The notes: generated by a model not told the origin, from the sequence alone. A DNA stretch of 64,000 nt from Derxia gummosa DSM 723 (GCF_000482785.1 NZ_AXWS01000014.1:434001-498000); one strand, 5' to 3'; shown: positions 1-9,247, numbered from the stretch's first letter. Numbers and translations: made by a program.

Positions 1-85
1 CGTGAAAGTGCGCGCCGGGCAGCAGCGCGGCGATGGCGCTGCCCTCGGGCACGGGGCAGAGGCGGGCGGATTGGCGGGTAGGCAT
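1..85 (-). CDS. DUF2867-like protein (N-terminal fragment, runs off left edge)
   Basis: The ATG is at 85 on the minus strand and 28 codons are visible before the window edge. The translation begins MPTRQSARLCPVPEGSAIAA and continues with LLPGAHFH. The pattern of a short lead followed by Pro-x-x-Ser-x-Ile-x-x-Leu-Leu-Pro-Gly-Ala resembles the N-terminus of DUF2867 proteins, a small family of unknown function; this is a weak match because so little is visible. It starts 8 bp after the stop of the upstream nitroreductase gene on the same strand, so the two are probably co-transcribed. Confidence 0.4.
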   Translation of the reverse strand, partial: MPTRQSARLCPVPEGSAIAALLPGAHFH

Positions 86-93
86 GGCCGGCC

Positions 94-918
94 TCAGCGC
101 ATCAGGAAGCCGAGCGCTTCGAGCTTCTGGCGCAGCAGGTCGCGGCCGGTGAGCGCGGCCGCGTCGGCGATACGCTTGACGCTGTGCGGCGTCCACTTGT
201 GCGCCTTCATGCCCTGCGACGTGTAGAAGCCCTGCATCGTCGCGTCATAGGCGTCGATGACGGCGTCCTGGGCGTCGAGGTCGTAATGCTCGCGGTGCAG
301 CACGGCGGCTTGCGGCAGACGCGGCTTGACGGCGCCGGCCCTGGCCGGCGTGCCGACGCACAGGCCGAACACCGGCGTGACGAGCGGCGGCAGCTTCAGT
401 TCGGCCGCGACCTTGTCGAGCTGGTTGCGGATGCCGCCGATGTACACGCTGCCGAGCCCCATCGACTCGAAGGCGGCGACCGCGTTCTGCGCCGCGAGCG
501 CCGCGTCGATCACGCCCACCAGCAGCATCTCCAGATGGTCGAGCCCTTCGGACGGGCTGCCGGCGCGCTCGGCGCAGCGGCGCAGGCGGGCCAGGTCGGC
601 GAGCCAGACGAGGAAGGTCGGGCAGTCGCTCACATGCTTCTGGCCGCCGGTCCAGTCGGCCAGCTTGGCCTTGGTCTCGGGCGCCTCGACGGCGACCACG
701 CTCCACACCTGGAGGTTGGACGAGGTGGCGGCCGATTGCGCGGCGGCGATGCCGGCTTCGAGCGCGCCGGCGGGCAGGGCGTCGGGCAGGAAGGCGCGCA
801 CCGAGGCGTGGCCGAGCAGGCTGTCGAGCACGGCATTCCAGGGCGCGTCGGCGGCGATGGCGGGCGCATCGGCGCCGTAGCGTGCGTCGAGCAGGTCGAG
901 CGGGGAGGGAGTGGTCAT
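94..918 (-). CDS. nitroreductase family protein (NfsA/FRP-like FMN oxidoreductase)
   Basis: A 274-residue protein with the features of an FMN-dependent nitroreductase of the NfsA/flavin reductase P group. The N-terminal part has an HASVRAFLPDAL segment (R-x-F signature), then AAAQSAATSSNLQVWSVV, which is the usual phosphate/FMN-binding Ala-Ser-Ser-Asn-Gln-Trp region. The middle carries LLVGVIDAALAAQNAVAAFE followed by GLGSVYIGGIRN, typical of this fold. The family reduces nitro compounds, quinones or flavins using NAD(P)H, as cytoplasmic dimers. Length fits the family (about 240-275). The start is the first in-frame ATG after an upstream non-coding stretch. It probably forms an operon with the DUF2867-like gene at the left edge. 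Substrate cannot be told from sequence. Confidence 0.9.
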   Translation of the reverse strand: MTTPSPLDLLDARYGADAPAIAADAPWNAVLDSLLGHASVRAFLPDALPAGALEAGIAAAQSAATSSNLQVWSVVAVEAPETKAKLADWTGGQKHVSDCPTFLVWLADLARLRRCAERAGSPSEGLDHLEMLLVGVIDAALAAQNAVAAFESMGLGSVYIGGIRNQLDKVAAELKLPPLVTPVFGLCVGTPARAGAVKPRLPQAAVLHREHYDLDAQDAVIDAYDATMQGFYTSQGMKAHKWTPHSVKRIADAAALTGRDLLRQKLEALGFLMR

Positions 919-1101
919 GGCGTTCTTTGCGCGGAAGTTGGCGGAGCGGCCGCAAGTTTGGCGCGGGTTAGCATGCGGCGGACTGCCGGCCCGTATCGGC
1001 CCGTCGCCGCGCGAGGGTCAGCGGCCATGTCCGCAAGTCCGCCGTCACGCCCGCAAGACCGTCACGCCCGCACGAGCCCGTCGTTCCGCCCCGAAAAACA
1101 A

Positions 1102-1485
1102 ATGAGCGCCTCCTCTCCCGCCCTGCATGTGGTCTGCCTTTGCGCCGAGTGGTGCGGCACCTGCCGCGAGTACCGGCCGCTGTTCGACGCGCTCGCCGCG
1201 CGCCATCCCCACGCGCGCTTCGGCTGGATCGACATCGAGGACGAGGCCGACCGCATCGGCGATCTCGACATCGAGAACTTTCCGACCGTGCTGCTCGCGC
1301 GCGAACTGGACGGCCGCTTGCAGCCGGTGTTCTTCGGCACGGTGCTGCCCCACATCGAGCTGCTCGCGCGCCAGATGCAGGAGGCGCGCGACATGGCCGC
1401 CTTGCAGGCCGGCGGCGCGCACGGGCTGGACGCGCGCGAGTTCGCCTCGCTTCAGGCGCTGGTGGCGGAGCTGGCGCGCGGCTGA
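1102..1485 (+). CDS. thioredoxin-fold protein with CGTC active site
   Basis: A 127-residue thioredoxin-like protein. The redox motif WCGTC is at residues 17-21, closer to the N-terminus than usual because the first beta strand is short. The cis-proline loop is visible as ENFPTVLL near residues 62-69. No signal peptide is seen, so it should be cytoplasmic. The reading frame stays open far upstream, to 184, but that stretch is antisense to the nitroreductase; the ATG at 1102 gives a normal thioredoxin N-terminus and was chosen for this reason. It is divergent from the nitroreductase gene. It may reduce disulfides or simply be thioredoxin-related; the CGTC centre differs from classical CGPC. Confidence 0.85.
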   Translation: MSASSPALHVVCLCAEWCGTCREYRPLFDALAARHPHARFGWIDIEDEADRIGDLDIENFPTVLLARELDGRLQPVFFGTVLPHIELLARQMQEARDMAALQAGGAHGLDAREFASLQALVAELARG

Positions 1486-1731
1486 ATCGGCGGTGCGCCA
1501 GCTCCGCGCCATCGCGAGCCGGGCGGTCGGGCCTGCGCGGGCGGTGGCGGCGGGCGGGCGCGGAGCGCGGCTTGCGCCTGTCGTCCAAAGTCCACTTGTT
1601 TCGTCGGCAATTGCGCCACGTCAAGCCGGCCACCGGGGTGGGTCGCTAGGGTCGGCGGCGCCGCTTCCGGGCAGATCCGCCCCGGTGCCGACCGCTCTCC
1701 GCCGGTCGCGCCGTCTCCGCCGGCACTCCCC

Positions 1732-2985
1732 ATGAATCCCCTCGATACGCCCGTGCTTACCTCCATCGCGCCCGATTTCGTCGCCCCGTTCTTCGCCAGC
1801 GGGCTCAAGTCCCTGACCCTGGGCGGACGCGAGCTGCTGCCGATCGTGCAGGGCGGCATGGGCGTGGGCGTGTCGGCGCACCGGCTCGCGGGCACCGTGG
1901 CGGCGGCGGGCGGCGTGGGCACGCTGTCGTCGGTCGATCTGCGCCGCCTGCATCCCGACCTCATGGCCGCGACGCGCACCCTGCCGCCGGGCGAGGACAC
2001 CAAGCGCGCGATCGACGCGGCCAACCTCGTGGCGCTGGCCCGCGAGATCCGTGCTGCGCGCGAGTTGTCGCAGGGGCGCGGCCTCCTGGCCATCAACGTG
2101 ATGCGCGCGATCAGCGCCTACGCGGCGCACGTGAAGCACGCGCTCGAATGCGGCATCGACGCGGTGGTGGTGGGCGCCGGCCTGCCGCTCGACCTGCCCG
2201 ACCTCGCGGCCGAGCATCCCAAGGCGCTGCTCGTGCCCATCCTGTCGGATGCGCGCGGCGTGGCGCTCGTGGTGAAGAAGTGGGAGCGCAAGCGTCGCGC
2301 GCCCGACGCGATCGTGATCGAGCATCCGGGCAAGGCCGCCGGGCATCTGGGCGCCGCCAAGGTGGCCGACGTGAACGACCCGCGCTTCGACTTCGAGCGC
2401 GTGATTCCCGAGACCGTCGCCTTCCTGCGCTCGGCCGGGCTGGAGCATGTGCCCGTCATCGCAGCCGGTGGCGTGCGCAGCCATGCCGAGATCGCGCAGC
2501 TCCAGTCGCTGGGTGCGGCCGGCGTCCAGCTCGGCACGCCCTTCGCCGTCACGCGCGAGAGTGATGCGGCGGCGCAGTTCAAGGCCGTGCTCGCGGGCGC
2601 CCGGCCCGAGGACGTGATCGAGTTCACCAGCGTGGCCGGTCTGCCGGCGCGCGCGGTGCGTACGCCCTGGCTGGAAAAGTACCTGCTCGCCGAGCCGCGC
2701 CTGCAGGAGCACGCGCACCAGAAGTCGCGCTGCACCAAGTCCTTCGACTGTCTGGCGCAATGCGGCCTGCGCGACGGCCAAAAGACCTGGGGCCAGTTCT
2801 GCATCGACCACCAGCTCGGCCTCGCGCTCGACGGTGACGCCGACAAGGGCCTGTTCTTCCGTGGCGCGGGCACGCTGCCCTTCGGCGCCGACATCCGTCC
2901 GGTGGCCGACCTCCTGCGCCATCTGCTCACGCCGGCCGGCGGCGCGTCCGGCGTGGTGGCCGACGAGGCCGTGCCGGCGGCCTGA
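1732..2985 (+). CDS. nitronate monooxygenase (2-nitropropane dioxygenase family)
   Basis: A 417-residue TIM-barrel flavoprotein of the nitronate monooxygenase/NPD family, which oxidises alkyl nitronates using FMN and O2. The FMN-binding start of the barrel is clear: IVQGGMGVGVSAHRLAG followed by AAAGGVGTLSSVDLR. The glycine/histidine active-site segment is EHPGKAAGHLG, and the phosphate-binding region is IAAGGVRSHAEIAQLQSLGA followed by GVQLGTPFAVTRES. The C-terminal extension is cysteine-containing (SRCTKSFDCLAQCGL) and makes the protein longer than the roughly 320-residue minimal enzymes, as in the class annotated as NMO-like 2-nitropropane dioxygenases with about 400 residues. No membrane segment or signal peptide is present. 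The gene stands alone between unrelated genes. Confidence 0.9.
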   Translation: MNPLDTPVLTSIAPDFVAPFFASGLKSLTLGGRELLPIVQGGMGVGVSAHRLAGTVAAAGGVGTLSSVDLRRLHPDLMAATRTLPPGEDTKRAIDAANLVALAREIRAARELSQGRGLLAINVMRAISAYAAHVKHALECGIDAVVVGAGLPLDLPDLAAEHPKALLVPILSDARGVALVVKKWERKRRAPDAIVIEHPGKAAGHLGAAKVADVNDPRFDFERVIPETVAFLRSAGLEHVPVIAAGGVRSHAEIAQLQSLGAAGVQLGTPFAVTRESDAAAQFKAVLAGARPEDVIEFTSVAGLPARAVRTPWLEKYLLAEPRLQEHAHQKSRCTKSFDCLAQCGLRDGQKTWGQFCIDHQLGLALDGDADKGLFFRGAGTLPFGADIRPVADLLRHLLTPAGGASGVVADEAVPAA

Positions 2986-3076
2986 TGCCCGACCGCGGAT
3001 GCGGCGGTTGCCACGTGGTGAAGTCTGTCGCTGGCGTACATTCGCCGGCTTCGCGCCGTCGGCGCGCCGACCCTCC

Positions 3077-4045
3077 ATGCCGTTTCCGCCTCGCATGAAA
3101 GCTTCCGCCGCCCGCCTCGTTCCGCCGGTTTCTCCGGTGCGTTCTTCCCTCGCTCCTGCCGCGATGCCGGCTTTCCCGCGCATGAGCTCGCCCGCCGGCA
3201 CGGCGCGGCCGGCGCGCGTTCGCCGTGTGGTGGCGCTCGTCGGAGCGCTCGGCATCGGCGCAGCCGCCATGCCGGCGTGCGCGGCCGATGCCGAGCGTCC
3301 CGTCATCGCCGCCGACACCCTGCTGGTGGGCATTGCCGAGCGGCGCGGCGTGCGTGAGGGCTATCTCGACCTGCTCGCCAGCACCGGCCTGCTGCTACGG
3401 CCGGCGCCGGTCAACGGTCCGAGCCTGCTGCAAGGCCAGGACAGCGATTCGCGCCGTCTGCGCCGCGCGCCCGAGCGCGTGATCGTCGCGAAGTCGGCCG
3501 ATCTCGCCGTGAGCGTCGGTCCGTATGAATCGGCCGCCAGCGCCACCGCCGCGCCCGACGATCGCGGCCATTACGTCGCCGTCTGGCGCACCGATGATGA
3601 CGGCGCCTGGAAACTCCAGGTCGATGCCGCCCTGCCGCACGGCGACGCCCCCGGCGCGGTCGATGCCGTGGCCGGCCTGCCGCTGCTCGCCTGGGCCGCG
3701 CCCGCCGGCAGCTGCGATGCCAACGCCCTCGGCAGCGCCGAGCGCCAGGTGGTCGATGCGCGTGCCGGCGGTGCCGGCGCGCCCGCGCGGCTCTATGCCG
3801 CCGACGCCGTGGTGCTGCGCAGCGACCTCGCCCCGGTCGCGCCCGCGAGCGCGCCGCGCGCCGGCCCCAACTGGCGCGACGCCCAGATGCGGGGCACCTG
3901 GGTCGCCAAGTCGCAGGACCTCGCCGTCATGACCGGCCTCGTGCGCACCGACGGCAACGAACGCGGTTACGGCTTCCTTCATGCCTGGAGCTGCGAAGGT
4001 GGCAGCTGGAAGCTCAAGCTCGATCTCGAAAACCTGCCGCGCTGA
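3077..4045 (+). CDS. exported protein with two DUF4440-like repeats
   Basis: The C-terminal two thirds contain the same motif twice: VAKSADLAVSVGPYE then WRTDDDGAWKLQVDAALP, and later VAKSQDLAVMTGLVR then WSCEGGSWKLKLDLENLP. This pattern (S-x-D-L-A...G...W....G.WK) is that of the SnoaL/DUF4440 cone-shaped fold, often seen in small periplasmic proteins of unknown function. A signal peptide is visible as basic residues followed by VVALVGALGIGAAAMPACA. Three in-frame ATGs precede it (3077, 3095, 3182); 3182 would give the neatest signal peptide and 3077 the longest product (322 residues), so the start is uncertain. It is followed 28 bp later by the CopZ-like gene and may be co-transcribed. The function is not known. 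Confidence 0.7.
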   Translation: MPFPPRMKASAARLVPPVSPVRSSLAPAAMPAFPRMSSPAGTARPARVRRVVALVGALGIGAAAMPACAADAERPVIAADTLLVGIAERRGVREGYLDLLASTGLLLRPAPVNGPSLLQGQDSDSRRLRRAPERVIVAKSADLAVSVGPYESAASATAAPDDRGHYVAVWRTDDDGAWKLQVDAALPHGDAPGAVDAVAGLPLLAWAAPAGSCDANALGSAERQVVDARAGGAGAPARLYAADAVVLRSDLAPVAPASAPRAGPNWRDAQMRGTWVAKSQDLAVMTGLVRTDGNERGYGFLHAWSCEGGSWKLKLDLENLPR

Positions 4046-4073
4046 CGCGGCCCAATCCAGCGGAGAACGGACG

Positions 4074-4274
4074 ATGGAACATCGAATCACGGTCGGCGGC
4101 ATGACCTGCCAGGGTTGCGCGCGCTCGGTCACCAATGCGCTGCACGGCGTCGATCCGGCCGCCGAGGTGGTCGTGCATCTCGACACCGGCACGGTCGAGA
4201 TCAGCAGCGACCTGCCGCGCGCCACGCTCGCCGCCGCCATCGACGACGCGGGCTACGAGGTGGAAGCCGGCTGA
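4074..4274 (+). CDS. heavy-metal-associated (HMA) domain protein, CopZ-like copper chaperone
   Basis: A 66-residue single HMA domain with the metal-binding motif GMTCQGC (cysteines 12 and 15) on a beta-alpha-beta-beta-alpha-beta layout ending in AAIDDAGYEVEAG. Such proteins bind Cu(I) or another soft metal and pass it to P-type ATPases or regulators in the cytoplasm. A purine-rich ribosome site (cggagaacgg) lies just ahead of the ATG. No copper ATPase is nearby, so the partner is elsewhere in the genome. A rho-independent terminator follows about 95 bp downstream. Confidence 0.92.
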   Translation: MEHRITVGGMTCQGCARSVTNALHGVDPAAEVVVHLDTGTVEISSDLPRATLAAAIDDAGYEVEAG

Positions 4275-4366
4275 TCGGCCGACGCCCAGGCCATGCGACC
4301 GCGCCGGCCCGCACCCTCGCCCGCTTCCCAACCGGCACGTCACATCCAGCGCCACTCGCCATCCAG

Positions 4367-4395
4367 CAAAACGCCGGGTCATGCCCGGCGTTTTT
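4367..4395 (+). terminator. rho-independent terminator
   Basis: Perfect 8-bp stem ACGCCGGG/CCCGGCGT with a 5-nt loop, preceded by A residues and followed by TTTTT. It ends the CopZ-like transcript. It also lies about 40 bp beyond the stop of the convergent gene at 4435-5100, so it may act in both directions. Confidence 0.85.
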
Positions 4396-4434
4396 CATTT
4401 GCAACTCCCGCTTCCGGCACAAGGCCGGACCGGC

Positions 4435-5100
4435 TCACACCGGCTTGGCCGGCGCCACCGGATAGTCGAGCACTTCCAGCCCCACGGCCTCGAAGGCGCG
4501 CACGCGGCGCGGCTTGCCGAAGCGCAGGTTCTGCGACGGGTTCTGGAACCAGCCCACCACCTGCTCCAGCTGGGGCGCGAGGAAGAGGAACAGCGCCACC
4601 AGGAAGGTGCGCGGCACCTGTTCCTCCCACAGGCCATGTTCCTTGAGGTACTCGGCCGAGGCGGTCGCGGCCTTGGCCATGTCGTACTCGCCGTCGATGA
4701 TGGCCATGACCGGGAAGCCGAAGGCGCCGTTGGGCGCGGCCACGTCCAGCCGCACTTCGAGGCGGCGGGCGCGGCCGTCGACCTCGGGCGTCTGCACCGG
4801 ACCGGAGGCGCCGAGGATGCGCCAGCCTTCGCGGCCTTCGAGCCAGCAGCGCACGAAGCCCGGCGCGCCGATCACGCCTTCCTCGGGCTCGTCGATGCTG
4901 TCGGCCTGGGTCCAGACCACCGGCATGCGCGTGAGGATCGCGAATTCATGCGCATCGGAACGGGCGTCGATCGGCACGCTCTCGAAGAACTGCTTGTACG
5001 CCGCATCCACCCCGGCTTCGGGCATGCGGTTGCGCTGGAAGGAAACAAGGCGCGCCGCGAGCTCGGGACGCGTGAGGGCGAAGGTGAGGGGATCGGCCAT
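4435..5100 (-). CDS. hypothetical protein, unknown function
   Basis: A 221-residue soluble protein that I do not recognise. No signal peptide or membrane segment is certain; the most hydrophobic piece is RTFLVALFLFLAPQLEQVV near residues 164-182, probably a buried helix. Trp and Asp/Glu content look normal for a folded cytoplasmic protein. It is convergent with the CopZ-like gene and shares the terminator at 4367-4395. Upstream of its ATG is an AT-rich stretch (5108-5135) containing CCTAGTCTCGC, also found upstream of the receiver gene at 16475. Coding character (third-position GC, shared frame over the full length) supports a real gene. Confidence 0.7.
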   Translation of the reverse strand: MADPLTFALTRPELAARLVSFQRNRMPEAGVDAAYKQFFESVPIDARSDAHEFAILTRMPVVWTQADSIDEPEEGVIGAPGFVRCWLEGREGWRILGASGPVQTPEVDGRARRLEVRLDVAAPNGAFGFPVMAIIDGEYDMAKAATASAEYLKEHGLWEEQVPRTFLVALFLFLAPQLEQVVGWFQNPSQNLRFGKPRRVRAFEAVGLEVLDYPVAPAKPV

Positions 5101-5371
5101 GGCTCAGGTTTGCTAAGAGTTTTTCCTAGTCTCGCATGATGACGCGCCGGCGTGCATCGGCTTGGCTGCACGTTAGTCGGCATTCGCTGCCGTTGGTCGG
5201 GCTGCGGCTGGAACGGGCGTGCGACCGGTCGATCACGCGCGCCGGACGACATGATGCGCCGACCGGCGGCGACGGCTCGTCGCGCGGCGATCTGCGGTTG
5301 GCGGCTCGTCCGGCCGGACGACACGCGCGATGGGGCGCGCCGTCCGCGGCCGGACGCTGCCGCCAGCCGGC

Positions 5372-8300
5372 TCAATGCGCCATCTCGGCACCGGGCGCGG
5401 CCTCGGCCGTGAGCCAGGCCTGGGCTTCGGCCACGACCGCGCGCAATTCCGACAGCAGCAGTCCGTTGGGCGGCAGTGCGTCGGGAGGCAGGGTCATGGG
5501 CACGACGCCCCGGGTTGATTCGCGCCAGGTCGCTTCCCAGGCGAGGCAGGCGCGGTGCAGCCGGGTGGCGCCGATCTGGGCCGACAGGCCCTTGAGCGTG
5601 TGGACGGCGCGCGCCACGTCGGCGGCGCCGCTTTCGGGCGTGAGCGGCAGGCCGCCCGCATAGGCCTGGACGAAGCCGTGCAGCACGCGCGCGTACAGGT
5701 CGCGCATGCCGCCCACGAGACGCAGACCGGCATCGGCGTCGAGCCGCGCCGCGACCGCGCCTTGCAGCAGCGAGGTGATGACCGGCATGTCGGCATAGGC
5801 GGGCGGGCGCGTGATGAGCCCGGCCGGCCGCGAACCCGGCTTGCCGAGGCCGGCAAAGTCCGCCACCGCGCGCTCCAGCAGCGCGAAGTCCACCGGCTTG
5901 GTGAGGTAGGCGACCATGCCGGCTTCCTGGGCGCGCCGGCGCTCGTCGGCGAGCGCGTGGGCGGTGAGCGCGATGATCGGCAGCCGGGGCTGGAGCGCGC
6001 GGATGCGGCGCGCCGCCTCGATGCCATCGAGTACCGGCATCTGGATGTCCATGAGCACGGCGGCGTAGCGGCCGCCGTCGCCCTCGATGCGTTCGACCGC
6101 TTCCTGGCCGTTCTCGGCGAAGTCGAGCGTGGCGCCGGCGCGGCCGAGCATCTCGCCCACCATGTCCCGGTTGAGCGGGTTGTCCTCGGCCAGCAGCAGG
6201 TGCAGGCCGGCGAGCAGCGGTGTTTCGGGCGTGCTGCGCGTCTCGGCCTCGTGGCGCGCGAGCAGCGAATGCACATGGCGCGCGCGCAGCGGCGTGGCCA
6301 GGGTGCGGGCCGCGAAGGGCAGGCCGGCAAGCGCCGGCGCGACCGCGCCCGAGGCCACCAGCAGCACCAGCTCCGCGCCGGCGGCGACGCACTGGCGCGC
6401 GAGGGCTTCGAGCCGGTCGCGCGCGAGGCCGGCTGGCGCGATGACGAGATCATCGCGTCGTGGCCGGGGCGCGCGGGCGTGGCCCGGGCCGGCGGGCGAG
6501 AGCAGGGCGGTGAGGATGCCGGTGCTGGCTCTGCCGCCGGTGCCGGAAGTCGGCGCCGCCGCGTCGCCGGGCGCGGCCAGTTCGGCCTCGTCCAGCGTCA
6601 GCACTTCGAGTCCGCGCGCGCCGAGCCAGCGGCTGACCGGCGCCACGTTCGCGGGCGGCAGCGCGGCCAGCAGCACGCGCCGGCGCGGCGGTTCCGGCGT
6701 GTGCGGCGGCGGCACCTCGGTCAGCCCCGGCAGGCGCACGGTGAAGCAGCTGCCCCGGCCGATCTCGCTTCTCACCTCGATGCGCCCGCCCATGAGCCCG
6801 ACCAGCCGCTGCGAGATCGCCAGCCCGAGGCCGGTGCCGCCGAAGCGCCGCGTGAGCGAACCGTCGCCCTGCTCGAAGGGCGAGAACAGCCGCGCCAGAT
6901 GCTCGGGCGCGATGCCGATGCCGGTGTCCTCCACCTCGGCCACGAGACCGCCTTCGGGGCCGGCGCGACGCAGCCGCACCGTCACGCTGCCGCGCTCGGT
7001 GAACTTGACCGCGTTGGTCACGAGATTGAGCAGCACCTGGGTCAGCCGCAGCGGATCGCCGATCACGCGTCGCGGCAGCGCCGGGTCTTCGTCGACGATG
7101 AGCGCGATGTGGCTGGCCGAGGCGCGGTCGGCCGCGATCTCGACCACCTGATCGACCGGATCGCCCAGCTCGAACTCGATGCGTTCCAGGCTGAGGCGGT
7201 TCTCCTCGATCTTCGACAGGTCGAGCACGTCGTTGACGAGCGCGAGCAGCAGCGCGCCCGACTTCTCGATGCGCTCCAGATAGGGCCGCACGCCGTCCTC
7301 GACGCCGAAGGGCACCGAGCGCAGCGCGAGCTGGGTGTTGCCGATCACCGCCGCCAGCGGCGTGCGGATCTCGTGGCTCATGTTCGCGAGGAAGTTGCTG
7401 CGCGCCTGGGCCAGCTTGCGTGCCTCGGCCAGGGCGCGCGTGTGTTCGAGCAGGCTGTCGTTGAGCAGGCGGCGCTCGGTGGTGTCGGTGTGGATGCCGG
7501 CGATGCCGGTGGCGCGGCCGTCGGCGTCGCGGTCGTAGGCGCGCCCGCGCAGGAAGACCCAGCGCCAGCTGCCGTCGGCGCCGCGCATGCGGTGCTCGAC
7601 CGCGAGCCGGGCGCTGCGGCCCTCCACATGTTCGAGCAGGGCGGCGCGCAGCGCGGGCAGGTCGTCGGGATGGGTGAGCGCGAGCAGCGCCGCGAGGTCG
7701 AAGGCGAGGCCGGGCGGATGGCCGAGGCTGGTCAGCAGGCTGTCGCCGCAGAAGATGCGGCCGCTGGCGATGTCGAGATCCCAGTAGCTGTCGTCGCTGC
7801 CCTGGAACACGCGTTCCAGCCGCCACCAGCTGTCGCGCAGCGCGGCCTCGGCGGCCTTGGCCTGGGTGAGGTCGTAGGCTTGGAGCACGAAGTGCAGCGG
7901 CCGGCCGTCGCTGCCGCGCACCAGCGAGGCGGCGATGGCGGCGGGCAGCAGGCTGCCGTCGCGGCGGCGCAGGCGGATCTCGAACTCGCCGGTCGGCACG
8001 GTGGCGCGCGTGCCGCCTTCGACGAGGGGATCGCGCGGATCGGCCGGCGCGCTGCCGGCGCGCGGCTGCACCGGCCCGCGCGTGACGCGCCGCAGCAGCC
8101 GGCGCAGGCGCGCGCGCAGCCGGGGCACGTCGCGCGGCTGCACCGCGTCCAGCGGACGGGCGAGCAGGGCGACGCGCGGACGGTCGAGCATGCGGCACAG
8201 CGCGGGGTTGACCTCGATCGCCCGGCCGTCGAGGCCGACCAGCGCCATGCCGATCGGCGAGTCGTGCATCGCGCCGCGAAAGCGCTCCTCGCTCTCGGCC

Positions 8301-9247
8301 AGATGGCGGTGCTTGTGGCGCATGCCCGCGAACAGATAGGCGATCGCCAGCGGCGGCAGCGACACGACCGCGAGCGTCATTGCCAGGTAGAGGAAGGCAT
8401 CGTGGCGCTCGGCGCCGAAGGGGCTGCCACCGAAGGCGGCGAACACCGTGGTCTGGATCGCCAGCGTGAGCACGCAGGTGGCCAGCACGCTGAAGCGCAG
8501 GGCCGCGATGCCCAGCGGTATCTCGACGATCATCAGCCAGTGCGGCGCATGCGAAGTGGCGATGGCCGCGATCGCCACCACGACGATCAGCGCGAACACC
8601 AGTTCGAGCCCGCCCTCGCGCGCGCCGCCGCGCCCGTCCCCCGTCGCGCGGCCGAACAGCCGTGCGACCTGCACGCGCGACAGCGAGATCGCCAGCGGCA
8701 CTAGGGTGGTGATGAGCAGCGCGTCGCTCGCCCACCAGAGCTGGGCGGCGGCCCAGCCGTCGATCTTCCAGATCACGCCTGCCGCGATGCCGGCAATGAC
8801 GGCGCCCGGCACGGCGCAAGGCCCGCCGACGATGATGAAGGCGGCGATGCGGCGCTTCGGATCGCTGGCGTTGCGCGCGTCCACGCCCAGCAGCGCGAAC
8901 ACATGACTGGCCAGTCCGATCGTGATGGCCTGAGCCAGCGCCCAGGCCAGCGCCAGCGCCAGCGGCAGCAGCCCGGCAAGGCTGGCGGCGACCTGGGCCA
9001 GCCCGATGGCGGCGAGGCCGGCCGCCAGCAGGGGGCCGCGCCCGTCATGCGCGCGGCGCAGCAGCGCGCCGAGCACGAAGGCCTCGGGCAGCAGCGTGGG
9101 CACGAGCGCGCCGGTCACATGGGCCTGGCGCAGCGCGAGCAGCGAGATGCCGAACACGAGGAAGAACAGCGCCAGCGCCGGCCCCGCCGCGCGCGCACGG
9201 GACTGCGCGTCGGGCGCGGTCGGCCGCGCGAGGGGCGGAGCGGACAT
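5372..9247 (-). CDS. membrane hybrid sensor histidine kinase (MASE1-like, PAS, HisKA, HATPase, REC, HPt)
   Basis: A 1,291-residue multidomain phosphorelay kinase. The N-terminal ~280 residues hold about eight hydrophobic segments, resembling a MASE1 integral-membrane sensor. Two PAS regions follow (first around MHDSPIGMALVGLDGRAIEV). The HisKA box is NMSHEIRTPL with the phospho-histidine near residue 625. The ATPase has its N-box LLNLVTNAVKF near 743 and the glycine boxes DTGIGIAPEHL and GGTGLGLAIS. A receiver domain starts LLLAEDNPLN near 1019 with phospho-Asp near 1065 (LMDIQMP). An HPt domain at the C-terminus carries AVHTLKGLSAQ with His near 1215. The layout is that of BarA/ArcB-type tripartite kinases. 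The frame is open to 9442, but the ATG at 9247 directly precedes the first membrane segment and was chosen. No cognate regulator is adjacent. Confidence 0.9.
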   Translation of the reverse strand: MSAPPLARPTAPDAQSRARAAGPALALFFLVFGISLLALRQAHVTGALVPTLLPEAFVLGALLRRAHDGRGPLLAAGLAAIGLAQVAASLAGLLPLALALAWALAQAITIGLASHVFALLGVDARNASDPKRRIAAFIIVGGPCAVPGAVIAGIAAGVIWKIDGWAAAQLWWASDALLITTLVPLAISLSRVQVARLFGRATGDGRGGAREGGLELVFALIVVVAIAAIATSHAPHWLMIVEIPLGIAALRFSVLATCVLTLAIQTTVFAAFGGSPFGAERHDAFLYLAMTLAVVSLPPLAIAYLFAGMRHKHRHLAESEERFRGAMHDSPIGMALVGLDGRAIEVNPALCRMLDRPRVALLARPLDAVQPRDVPRLRARLRRLLRRVTRGPVQPRAGSAPADPRDPLVEGGTRATVPTGEFEIRLRRRDGSLLPAAIAASLVRGSDGRPLHFVLQAYDLTQAKAAEAALRDSWWRLERVFQGSDDSYWDLDIASGRIFCGDSLLTSLGHPPGLAFDLAALLALTHPDDLPALRAALLEHVEGRSARLAVEHRMRGADGSWRWVFLRGRAYDRDADGRATGIAGIHTDTTERRLLNDSLLEHTRALAEARKLAQARSNFLANMSHEIRTPLAAVIGNTQLALRSVPFGVEDGVRPYLERIEKSGALLLALVNDVLDLSKIEENRLSLERIEFELGDPVDQVVEIAADRASASHIALIVDEDPALPRRVIGDPLRLTQVLLNLVTNAVKFTERGSVTVRLRRAGPEGGLVAEVEDTGIGIAPEHLARLFSPFEQGDGSLTRRFGGTGLGLAISQRLVGLMGGRIEVRSEIGRGSCFTVRLPGLTEVPPPHTPEPPRRRVLLAALPPANVAPVSRWLGARGLEVLTLDEAELAAPGDAAAPTSGTGGRASTGILTALLSPAGPGHARAPRPRRDDLVIAPAGLARDRLEALARQCVAAGAELVLLVASGAVAPALAGLPFAARTLATPLRARHVHSLLARHEAETRSTPETPLLAGLHLLLAEDNPLNRDMVGEMLGRAGATLDFAENGQEAVERIEGDGGRYAAVLMDIQMPVLDGIEAARRIRALQPRLPIIALTAHALADERRRAQEAGMVAYLTKPVDFALLERAVADFAGLGKPGSRPAGLITRPPAYADMPVITSLLQGAVAARLDADAGLRLVGGMRDLYARVLHGFVQAYAGGLPLTPESGAADVARAVHTLKGLSAQIGATRLHRACLAWEATWRESTRGVVPMTLPPDALPPNGLLLSELRAVVAEAQAWLTAEAAPGAEMAH

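Noticed and set aside
184-1101. N-terminal extension of the thioredoxin frame
   Set aside because: The upstream part is antisense to the nitroreductase; the ATG at 1102 gives a normal thioredoxin start.
5555-8704. Plus-strand open frame of 1,049 codons opposite the hybrid histidine kinase
   Set aside because: It is antisense to a gene with complete kinase, receiver and HPt motifs. Long antisense frames are expected at this GC content; the translation is rich in Arg, Gly, Ala and Glu and has no recognisable domain.
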